Assembly (NCBI GenBank): GCA_010027295.1
Contig: RGVM01000062.1
Location: 1-9,638 of the forward strand
Source of the DNA: Chitinophagia bacterium
GTDB taxonomy: Bacteria; Bacteroidota; Bacteroidia; Chitinophagales; Chitinophagaceae
Length of the DNA stretch: 9,638 bases
Direction of reading: 5' to 3'
This document shows, piece by piece, positions 1-5,894 of this stretch. Numbering within the stretch: the first letter of the stretch is position 1; each line of letters starts with the position of its first letter. Under the pieces are notes generated by a model. That model saw only the letters and a list, made by a program, of their open reading frames with translations. It made no database searches and was not told the origin of the DNA. The translations under genes and the position numbers were made by a program.

Positions 1-1338
1 CGTCTCGACGAAGTTCGACATCAACGGATGCGCCAGGGGTTGATTGCAATGCGAGTAGTTGGCGACCGTATCGAAATGAGAATAGGTGAAAGGACGTACC
101 GCGTTCAACTCCAACTGAAGGTCCAGGTTGTCGACACCCGCCACATCGATGTACTTGAGGCCAGCCTGCAGCCCCCACTTGTTGACCCAGGAGCCCTGTC
201 CCTTGCGAAGCTCATTCAGCAGGAACTCGTCGAACAACAGCTGCCCGTAGATCTGCAGGCTCCTGGAAACATTGATCTTGGCATCGAGGCCCATCATGGC
301 ATTGTCGGGGCTGCCCACCTGCATCTCCATAGGCCTCAGGAAGATGATGGGGTTGAGGTACCCGAACTCGACATGGTTGGCGCGACCGAAGACCACGCTG
401 GAGAACATTCCCAGCGTCAGCCACTTCGGCGCGGTGAAGCTTATGTGGTGGATGGCCATGTACTTACGGGGCATGACCGTGTCGCCTCGTATGCCCCGGT
501 TGTACTGGACGTTCAACTCCATCACCCGGCTAATGTAGTTCAGCTTCCACACCTTCAGGTTCATGTTCAGGAAGAGGTGGTTCGCGCTGAAGTCGCTCAG
601 GAAAAGACTTCGGTATCCGTTGCCCAGAAAAGCCCGGTCGTATCCGAACTGGAGGTCGAGATACTTGGCCACGTTGAACATGACACCGCCACGGGCGTCG
701 AAGTAGTCACGCGCAAATCCCCGCTTGAAGGGTTTGCTGGCGCCGACACCTGGGAAGCCGCCGTAGCGTCCGAACCACTCGTTGACATAGGCCGGGGCCC
801 TTTCCTGGTTCTCGGTGACATAGGTGTAGAAGCCGAACTTGCCGCCCACCTGCGCCCGGGCGGTGAAGCCCCTTGTGTTCTGGTAGCCGGTCTGCGTGCT
901 CCTGTCGTCGTTCAGGTAGCTGAACTGCAGCACCGGGTTGACGGAGAGGAAGAAGTCGGGGCGGTCCACCTCTACCAGGTTGACGGGCGTTGGGAAGAAG
1001 GACTTGAGGAAAGGCTTCTTCGAACGGTAGCCCGACTTGTCGCCGGACACCCATTCCAGGTTGTTCATCCGGGCCCTGCGCATGTTGAGGAGGTCGGTGC
1101 GCGTGAGGCCGAGATGCGCGGAATCCGCTTCCAGCCTGTCGAGCGACTGCACCCACCATTTGCGGTTGAAAGGGCGTATATGGGAGAAGTTCAGCACGCT
1201 GTCGCGCTGTGCCTTGATTTCGAGGCGCTCCAGCAGGATGAGGTCGCGGGAACCCGATGGCAGGTAGGTGGACTGAGAGTATGCAATAATAGGGACAATG
1301 GCGAAGAGCGCGGCAGACAGCGATTTGATAACTTGCAT
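1..1338 (-). CDS. RemB/Wzi-like outer-membrane beta-barrel protein (3' part cut by window edge)
   Basis: The frame is open from an ATG at 1338-1336 to base 1, giving 446 codons with no stop, so the C-terminus lies outside the window. Residues 1-22 (M-Q-V-I-K-S-L-S-A-A-L-F-A-I-V-P-I-I-A-Y-S-Q) form a Sec signal peptide. The mature part has many alternating aromatic/hydrophobic strands, as in a beta-barrel. Motifs I associate with a Bacteroidota outer-membrane family annotated as capsule-assembly Wzi-like or gliding-motility RemB are FFLSVNPVLQF, YDRAFLGNGYRSLFLSDF, VEFGYLNPIIFLRPMEMQ, QIYGQLLFDEFLLNEL and NQPLAHPL. Known members are usually somewhat longer than 500 residues, so roughly 100 may be missing. 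The role (surface polysaccharide attachment or motility) is inferred from family resemblance only. An SD-like GGAGG lies 6 nt upstream of the ATG, inside the 1343-1426 palindrome. The gene diverges from pyrC and their 5' ends overlap by 41 bp, which is odd. The gene call is firm; the family assignment is moderate. Confidence 0.75.
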   Translation of the reverse strand, partial: MQVIKSLSAALFAIVPIIAYSQSTYLPSGSRDLILLERLEIKAQRDSVLNFSHIRPFNRKWWVQSLDRLEADSAHLGLTRTDLLNMRRARMNNLEWVSGDKSGYRSKKPFLKSFFPTPVNLVEVDRPDFFLSVNPVLQFSYLNDDRSTQTGYQNTRGFTARAQVGGKFGFYTYVTENQERAPAYVNEWFGRYGGFPGVGASKPFKRGFARDYFDARGGVMFNVAKYLDLQFGYDRAFLGNGYRSLFLSDFSANHLFLNMNLKVWKLNYISRVMELNVQYNRGIRGDTVMPRKYMAIHHISFTAPKWLTLGMFSSVVFGRANHVEFGYLNPIIFLRPMEMQVGSPDNAMMGLDAKINVSRSLQIYGQLLFDEFLLNELRKGQGSWVNKWGLQAGLKYIDVAGVDNLDLQLELNAVRPFTYSHFDTVANYSHCNQPLAHPLMSNFVET

Positions 1339-2689
1339 ACGGGTCCTCCACCAGGAGGTCGCCCTCTGTAACGGCACCTTCGTGAACGAAGGTGCCGTTA
1401 CAGAGGGCGACCTCCTGGTGGAGGACGGCCGCATCGCCGCCATCGGCGCCATGCTTCCCGGACACACGGGCGCCCGCGAGATCGACGGACGGGGCAGGTA
1501 TCTGCTGCCGGGCGTCATCGACGACCAGGTGCATTTCCGGGAGCCCGGCCTCACCCACAAGGCCGATATCCACTCCGAATCGCGCGCCGCGGTCGCAGGC
1601 GGCGTCACGAGTTATATGGAGATGCCCAACACGCAGCCGCCCGCCCTCACCTTGGAGCTCCTGGAGGAGAAGTACGCGATCGCGGCCCGCAGGTCCCTCG
1701 CCAACTACTCGTTCTTCATGGGCACCTCCAACGAGAACGCGGAGGATGCGCTCCGCGTCAACGAGCACAAGCGCGACATCTGCGGTATCAAGGTCTTCAT
1801 GGGCTCCTCCACCGGCAACATGCTCGTCGACAACGTCCTCTCCCTCGAGCGGCTCTTCAGTCGCAGCGAAGTGCTCATCGCCACACACTGCGAGGACGAA
1901 CGCCTCATACGTGCGAATCTCCAGCGCATGCAGTCATCGGGAAGGGAGCTCGGACCTGCCGACCATCCACTGGTGCGCGACGTGGACGCATGCTTCGAGT
2001 CGTCCTTCCTGGCCGTCCAGATCGCCAAGCGGCACGGCACCCGCCTGCATATCCTGCACATCAGCACCGCCCGAGAGCTGCAGCTCTTCAGCAACATGCT
2101 GCCCCTTGCCGAGAAACGCATCACCTGCGAGGTCTGTGTGCACCACCTCCACTTCACTGCAGACGACTACGAAAGGCTGGGCTACCGCATCAAATGCAAC
2201 CCCGCGATCAAGGCGCCCGAGAACCGCGAAGCCCTATGGAAGGCGCTGCTCGACGACACCATCGATGTCATCGCCACGGACCACGCCCCCCATACCGCCG
2301 AAGAGAAGCAGGGGCCCTACGCGCACGCCCATGCCGGCCTGCCGCTGGTGCAGCACAGCCTCCCGCTCATGCTGTACTACAACCGCGAGGGCCGCATGCC
2401 GATCGAGCGCATCGTACAGAAGATGAGCCACGACGTGGCCACCTGCTTCGGCATCCGCGAGCGGGGCTTCATCCGCGAGGGCTACCACGCCGACCTTGTC
2501 ATCGTGGACCCCGACAGGCCCTTCACGGCCGATGCCTCCAACATCCGCTACAAATGCGGATGGAGCCCCTTCGAAGGCTTCCGCTTCCCGTCCTCCGTCA
2601 CCCACACGTTCGTCAGCGGCCACCTGGCATACGAAGAGGGTAGCCTCGACGAGGAACGGATGGGCCAGCGTATGGAATTCGACAGATGA
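1298..2689 (+). CDS. pyrC: Dihydroorotase, class I-like (pyrC), N-terminus doubtful
   Basis: This cytosolic zinc amidohydrolase interconverts N-carbamoyl-aspartate and dihydroorotate, the third step of de novo pyrimidine synthesis. Numbered from ATG 1298 (463 aa): first strand N-G-T-F-V-N-E-G 25-32; metal motif D-D-Q-V-H-F-R-E-P-G-L-T-H-K 75-88; MPNTQPP 109-115; KVFMGSSTGNMLVDN 165-179 with Lys165 a candidate carboxylated metal bridge; THCED 196-200; HILHIST 251-257; KCNPAIKAPENREALW 299-314; catalytic ATDHAPH 326-332; C-terminal CGWSPFEGF. Gln77 replaces the first His of the usual HxH pair. The catalytic body is complete and close to Bacteroidota homologues. The start is uncertain. Homologues begin about 6-9 residues before the NGTF-like motif, but here no ATG/GTG/TTG lies in frame between 1328 and 1381. 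The only choices are ATG 1298 or TTG 1325, both inside the opposing gene or its start. The 1343-1426 palindrome covers codons 16-43. The MutS-like gene follows after 25 bp. Confidence 0.94.
   Translation: MAKSAADSDLITCIRVLHQEVALCNGTFVNEGAVTEGDLLVEDGRIAAIGAMLPGHTGAREIDGRGRYLLPGVIDDQVHFREPGLTHKADIHSESRAAVAGGVTSYMEMPNTQPPALTLELLEEKYAIAARRSLANYSFFMGTSNENAEDALRVNEHKRDICGIKVFMGSSTGNMLVDNVLSLERLFSRSEVLIATHCEDERLIRANLQRMQSSGRELGPADHPLVRDVDACFESSFLAVQIAKRHGTRLHILHISTARELQLFSNMLPLAEKRITCEVCVHHLHFTADDYERLGYRIKCNPAIKAPENREALWKALLDDTIDVIATDHAPHTAEEKQGPYAHAHAGLPLVQHSLPLMLYYNREGRMPIERIVQKMSHDVATCFGIRERGFIREGYHADLVIVDPDRPFTADASNIRYKCGWSPFEGFRFPSSVTHTFVSGHLAYEEGSLDEERMGQRMEFDR
1343..1426. repeat. Perfect 84-bp inverted repeat (41-bp arms, 2-nt centre)
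   Basis: The left arm 1343-1383 is the exact reverse complement of the right arm 1386-1426, with GA (1384-1385) at the centre. Pairing stops sharply at both ends (1342 and 1427 are both G). The right arm is pyrC coding sequence (N-E-G-A-V-T-E-G-D-L-L-V-E-D). The left arm fills the space up to 4 nt before the ATG of the divergent outer-membrane gene. As RNA it would form a 41-bp uninterrupted stem, far longer than a normal terminator, and it has no T-tract. It could be a fold-back assembly or amplification artefact, or a real palindrome made by template switching or quasi-palindrome correction. The sequence alone does not decide this. Confidence 0.97.
1345..1349 (-). promoter_or_regulatory. 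SD-like GGAGG before the outer-membrane gene, inside the palindrome
   Basis: On the minus strand GGAGG is followed by the 6-nt spacer ACCCGT and then the ATG at 1338. The spacing is good for a Shine-Dalgarno site, but it sits at the base of the 41-bp stem and would be double-stranded in a folded transcript. Bacteroidota often do not rely on SD pairing. The same bases in the right arm simply encode part of D-L-L-V-E-D in pyrC, so the match may be accidental. Confidence 0.25.
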
Positions 2690-2703
2690 CGCATCCCTCC
2701 GAC

Positions 2704-2707
2704 GGAG
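2704..2707 (+). promoter_or_regulatory. Weak SD-like GGAG before the MutS-like gene
   Basis: GGAG is separated by 7 nt (ACGTCCC) from the ATG at 2715. It favours 2715 over in-frame starts further upstream, which would lie inside pyrC in a different frame. It is weak by itself, because Bacteroidota starts often lack SD pairing. Confidence 0.3.
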
Positions 2708-2714
2708 ACGTCCC

Positions 2715-4031
2715 ATGCACATAGACCCTACAACCCTCGCCGACCTATCGGTTTTCCATGCGGAGGACGACTCGTCCGTCTTCCACCGCCTCGACTTCAC
2801 TCGGACGACCGCCGGTCGTGACGCGCTGCTACACGTGTTCAGACACCCGCTCGACAGCATCGAAGGGATACGATCCACGCAGTCCGTCCTCCGCTGCATC
2901 CTGGAAAGACTCCCCCGCTGGCCCGACAGCATCACCAACGGCACGCTGCTCGTCGTGGAGAGGTTCCTCGACTACCAGATGGACACCATGCCCGCGTCGG
3001 CGGACGCCCTCAACAGCCGGCTCTACAGGCTGCTGCACGGACCCGACTTCTCGCTTGCCCGCTACTCGCTCTCACATCTCGCCGACCTGGTGGCTGGCAT
3101 GCGCCGGATCACGGAGCTGTTCGCAGAAGGACCGGTGCCCGCCAGGCTGGAGAGGGTCCTGTCCGAAGTCCGTACGCTGCTCCGCCATAGGCAGGTGGAA
3201 GACCTTGCCCGACATCAGGGGGAAACCGCACTCGGCACCCTGGACACCGTCCGGCTGGCCCGGTTCTTCCACCAGGACTACCGCCGACAGACACTCGAGC
3301 TGGTGCGGCTACACAGCCGGCTCGACGCCTGGTACTCGATGGCCAGGGCCATGGAGGCCCACCAGCTCCGCTTCCCCGATTTCGCGGAGAGTGACGAGCC
3401 ATGCCTCGAGGCGGAGGGACTCTTCCACCTCCTGCTCGACAAGCCGGTGGCCTACGACCTGCGCATGGACCCCGATTCCAATTTCATCTTCCTCACGGGC
3501 GCCAACATGGCCGGCAAGAGCACTTTCATCAAATCGGTCGGACTCGCAGCCTACCTCGCACACCTCGGCATGGGTGTGCCGGCCCGCCATATGCGCCTCA
3601 GCCTCTTCGAAGGCATCCTCAGCAACATCAACGTCTCCGACAATATCGCCAAGGGTGAGAGCTACTTCTACAACGAGGTCAGACGCGTGCGGCACACGGT
3701 GGAGACCGTGAGCGATGGCAGGCGCTGGCTCGTGCTCATCGACGAAATCTTCAAGGGCACCAACATCCAGGATGCCATGAAATGCTCCCTCACGGTCATC
3801 CAGGGACTCATCCGCATCCGCAGGGCACTCTTCATCCTCTCGACACATCTCTACGAGATCGGGGAGGAACTCACGGAGCACCCCAACATCTGCTTCCGCC
3901 ATTTCGAGACGAATGTCGTGGACGAACAGCTCGAGTTCAGCTACCACCTGAGAGAGGGCATCAGCCAGGACCGCTTCGGCTACCTCATCCTCAAACGCGA
4001 GAAGGTGGTAGAGCTCCTGGAACGGCTCTGA
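2715..4031 (+). CDS. Small MutS-family ATPase lacking the mismatch-recognition domain
   Basis: The product is 438 aa, about half the length of a full MutS. Residues 1 to about 240 are mostly helical and resemble the core/lever/clamp region of MutS (for example RRQTLELVRLHSRLDAWYSMA). There is no N-terminal mismatch-binding domain and no F-x-E motif. Residues 250-438 are a MutS-type ABC ATPase: Walker A GANMAGKST (262-270), a signature-like loop SDNIAKGESYFYNEV, Walker B LVLIDEIFKGTN with D343-E344, then the STHLYEIGEEL switch region. DEIFKGT stands where MutS has DE-L-G-R-G-T. Such short MutS-related proteins recur in Bacteroidota. Their substrate is not established, and this should not be called mutS. 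I chose ATG 2715 because similarity to the family starts there and the frame upstream only shadows pyrC. It probably shares a transcript with pyrC. The C-terminal helix is intact and the gene is not truncated. Confidence 0.9.
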   Translation: MHIDPTTLADLSVFHAEDDSSVFHRLDFTRTTAGRDALLHVFRHPLDSIEGIRSTQSVLRCILERLPRWPDSITNGTLLVVERFLDYQMDTMPASADALNSRLYRLLHGPDFSLARYSLSHLADLVAGMRRITELFAEGPVPARLERVLSEVRTLLRHRQVEDLARHQGETALGTLDTVRLARFFHQDYRRQTLELVRLHSRLDAWYSMARAMEAHQLRFPDFAESDEPCLEAEGLFHLLLDKPVAYDLRMDPDSNFIFLTGANMAGKSTFIKSVGLAAYLAHLGMGVPARHMRLSLFEGILSNINVSDNIAKGESYFYNEVRRVRHTVETVSDGRRWLVLIDEIFKGTNIQDAMKCSLTVIQGLIRIRRALFILSTHLYEIGEELTEHPNICFRHFETNVVDEQLEFSYHLREGISQDRFGYLILKREKVVELLERL

Positions 4032-4057
4032 GACATCCCAGCTCCCGAATTCCAAAA

Positions 4058-4076
4058 GGGTGCCTACCGGGCACCC
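4058..4076 (-). terminator. Hairpin with short T-run on minus strand, possible yifB terminator
   Basis: GGGTGCC (4058-4064) pairs with GGCACCC (4070-4076) across a 5-nt loop. Read on the minus strand the stem is followed by TTTTGG, a short U-run. It lies about 140 bp beyond the yifB stop, so a long 3' UTR would be needed. It could also act for the MutS-like gene, whose stop is 26 bp upstream on the plus strand, but there is no T-tract on that side. Confidence 0.35.
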
Positions 4077-4100
4077 GATCGACAGTCCTTTGGTTCTTCC

Positions 4101-4130
4101 AATAAAAGGCTGGGCTTTTATTTAGCCTTT
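4101..4130 (+). terminator. Overlapping AT-rich hairpins, possible terminator after the MutS-like gene
   Basis: Two mutually exclusive stems overlap. AATAAAAG (4101-4108) pairs with CTTTTATT (4115-4122) over a 6-nt loop. AAAGGCT (4105-4111) pairs with AGCCTTT (4124-4130) over a 12-nt loop. The T-rich stretch at 4116-4123 stands out in GC-rich surroundings and the block lies in a convergent intergenic region, so transcription end is the likely role. It does not have the classic form of a GC stem followed by a T-tract. Confidence 0.4.
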
Positions 4131-4135
4131 CTGCA

Positions 4136-4154
4136 GCGGCCCACCTTCGGCCGC
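4136..4154. other. GC-rich hairpin in the convergent intergenic region
   Basis: GCGGCC (4136-4141) pairs with GGCCGC (4149-4154) over a 7-nt loop. Neither side has a T-tract in the direction a terminator needs (A-rich on the right of the plus strand, CTGCAG on the left). It may help stop or stabilise transcripts from either convergent unit, or mean nothing. The rest of 4032-4218 holds no credible gene. Confidence 0.3.
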
Positions 4155-4218
4155 AAAACCTTATCCAACAGGTATCGCTGGATGACACTCCCGGAATAAC
4201 TATCCCTTCCACGCTGCC

Positions 4219-5766
4219 TCACCTCCCCCAGCTCTCCCGGTCGAGGCTGCGGAACTGTATGGCCTCCGCCACATGTTCCGGCCGTATGACCGGAGACTCC
4301 GCCAGGTCGGCGATGGTCCTCGATACCTTCAGGATCCGGTCGTAGGCGCGCGCCGAGAGGTTGAGTCGCTCCATGGCCGTCTTGAGCAGCCGGGTACCGG
4401 ATTCATCGAGGGGACACACGTCCCTCAACCTCCGATGGCCCATCTGTGCGTTCGCATATATGCCGGCATCCTCCCTGAATCGTTCCGCCTGCAGCTCCCT
4501 CGCCCGGATGACCCTTTCTCGTATCCGGACCGATGGCTCGCCCGAAGCCAGGGAGGAGAGCTCAGTGAAGGCTACCGGCGTCACTTCCACGTGGAGGTCT
4601 ATCCTGTCGAGAAGGGGCCCCGAGACGCGGTTAAGATATTTCTGCACCGCTCCCGGCGGACAGCTGCATTCCTTCTCGGGATGGTTGTAGTATCCGCAGG
4701 GACAGGGGTTCATCGATGCCAGCAGCATGAAGGACGCAGGGAAGTCGACGGCGATGCGCGCCCGGCTGATGGTGACCTTCCGCTCCTCCATCGGCTGCCG
4801 CATCACTTCCAGCACGGTCCTCTTGAACTCGGGTAGCTCGTCGAGGAACAGCACCCCGTTGTGCGACAGCGATATCTCCCCCGGCTGCGGCTGGCCGCCT
4901 CCGCCGACAAGCGCCACATCACTGATGGTATGGTGCGGGGCCCGAAAGGGACGACGCGACACCAGCATCGCATGCTCCGGCATCTTGCCCGCCACGCTGT
5001 GGATCTTCGTCGTCTCGAGCGCCTCCTGCAACGTCAGGGGTGGCAATATCGTGGGGAGCCGCTTCGCCAGCATCGTCTTGCCCGCCCCCGGAGGACCGAT
5101 CAGAATGGCGTTGTGCCCGCCCGCAGCAGCGATCTCGAGCGCCCTCTTGATATGCTCCTGACCCTTCACCTCCGAGAAGTCCGTGTCGAAGGCGTTCTGT
5201 TGCAGCAGGAACTCCTCCCGGATGTCCACGACCACCGGCTTCAGCGACTGCCCCGCAGACTGGAAGAACTCCATGACCTCGCGGATATGACGGACGCCGA
5301 ACACATCGAGCTGCCCCACCATGCCTGCCTCCCGGGCATTTGCCTCGGGTACGATCAAGCCCTTGAACCCATCCTTCCGCGCCTGTATCGCGATCGGCAG
5401 GGCTCCTTTGATGGGCCGAACCTCGCCTTCCAGACTCAGCTCGCCCATCAAAAGGTAGTCCCCCAGGCGTTCCCAGCCCGGCATCTGGTCGGAAGCTCCC
5501 AACACACCCATCGCAATCGGCAGATCGAACGCCGTCCCACTCTTCCTTACATCCGCCGGAGCCAGGTTCACGACTATCTTGGTGCGCGGCATTTCTGCCC
5601 CATTCGCCTTGATGGCGCTCTCGATGCGGTGTATACTCTCCTTCACGGCGCTGTCGGGCAACCCCACAATGAAATAGTCCTTTCCCTGGGCATCCCAGTT
5701 CACTTCCACCGTGATCGTAATGGCCTCGACCCCGAACACCGCACTCCCGAACGTCTTTACGAACAT
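4219..5766 (-). CDS. yifB: YifB/ComM family Mg-chelatase-like AAA+ ATPase
   Basis: The 515-residue protein is of normal family length and complete at both ends. The N-terminal ChlI/Lon-like domain (about 1-170) includes FIVGLPDSAVKES (32-44) and the NLAPADVRKSG motif near 67-77. The Mg-chelatase AAA+ module has Walker A GPPGAGKT (224-231), RAPHHTISD (275-283), Walker B VLFLDELPEF (305-314), and a SMNPCPCGYY segment (351-360) in which C355, C357, C367 and C369 make a small cysteine cluster. LLDRIDLHVEV (385-395) carries the arginine-finger region. The C-terminal helical lid (about 400-515) has LSARAYDRILKVSRTIADL. ComM, the characterised member, is a hexameric branch-migration helicase that helps integrate DNA during natural transformation. 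The name Mg chelatase reflects fold, not function. The ATG at 5766 matches the usual M-x-V-K-T-F/Y-G-S-A-V start. It is last in the leftward cluster, after a 128-bp gap, and may have its own promoter. None is clear. Confidence 0.96.
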   Translation of the reverse strand: MFVKTFGSAVFGVEAITITVEVNWDAQGKDYFIVGLPDSAVKESIHRIESAIKANGAEMPRTKIVVNLAPADVRKSGTAFDLPIAMGVLGASDQMPGWERLGDYLLMGELSLEGEVRPIKGALPIAIQARKDGFKGLIVPEANAREAGMVGQLDVFGVRHIREVMEFFQSAGQSLKPVVVDIREEFLLQQNAFDTDFSEVKGQEHIKRALEIAAAGGHNAILIGPPGAGKTMLAKRLPTILPPLTLQEALETTKIHSVAGKMPEHAMLVSRRPFRAPHHTISDVALVGGGGQPQPGEISLSHNGVLFLDELPEFKRTVLEVMRQPMEERKVTISRARIAVDFPASFMLLASMNPCPCGYYNHPEKECSCPPGAVQKYLNRVSGPLLDRIDLHVEVTPVAFTELSSLASGEPSVRIRERVIRARELQAERFREDAGIYANAQMGHRRLRDVCPLDESGTRLLKTAMERLNLSARAYDRILKVSRTIADLAESPVIRPEHVAEAIQFRSLDRESWGR

Positions 5767-5834
5767 GATGTGAAGGTAGCCTGCCGCAAAGGGCGTTCCC
5801 GGTCGGAAACACCGCCCCGCACATGTATTTTGAC

Positions 5835-5855
5835 GGAGGAGGAAGGAGGGAAGGA
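5835..5855. other. 21-nt homopurine tract between the lipoprotein gene and yifB
   Basis: The plus strand has only G and A from 5835 to 5855 (GGAGGAGGAAGGAGGGAAGGA); the yifB sense strand is correspondingly all pyrimidine. It sits in the 128-bp gap 5767-5894, which has no ORF and no clear Bacteroidota promoter. The nearest -7-like string is TACATGTG on the minus strand, one mismatch from TAnnTTTG. Function is unknown. Confidence 0.5.
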
Positions 5856-5894
5856 CGAACGGGAACGTGGTGAAACGCGTTGCGGAGAGAGGGC

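Noticed and set aside
28..1371. Long plus-strand open frame of 447 codons
   Set aside because: It is the antisense shadow of the outer-membrane gene. The minus strand gives a signal peptide and family motifs; the plus frame has no recognisable domain and a His/Val/Glu-rich composition typical of GC-rich shadows.
1343..1426. The palindrome as a transcription terminator or a transposon end
   Set aside because: The stem is far too long for a terminator, has no T-tract, and lies at gene starts. There is no transposase, target duplication or second copy in the window.
707..1888. Minus-strand open frame across the palindrome, 393 codons
   Set aside because: Out of phase with the outer-membrane gene and antisense to pyrC. 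Its one protein-like piece is the palindromic copy of the pyrC N-terminus.
2697..2707. Small palindrome CTCCG-A-CGGAG between pyrC and the MutS-like gene
   Set aside because: A 1-nt loop cannot form a hairpin of this size, and 5-bp repeats are expected by chance in GC-rich DNA.
2496..2714. Upstream extension of the MutS-like gene to an ATG at 2496
   Set aside because: The extra 73 residues overlap pyrC in another frame, are Ser/Pro/Thr-rich and resemble no MutS. Similarity starts at ATG 2715.
3309..4055. Minus-strand frame of 248 codons antisense to the MutS-like ATPase domain
   Set aside because: Acidic, low-complexity shadow of a strongly conserved plus-strand ATPase; no motif.
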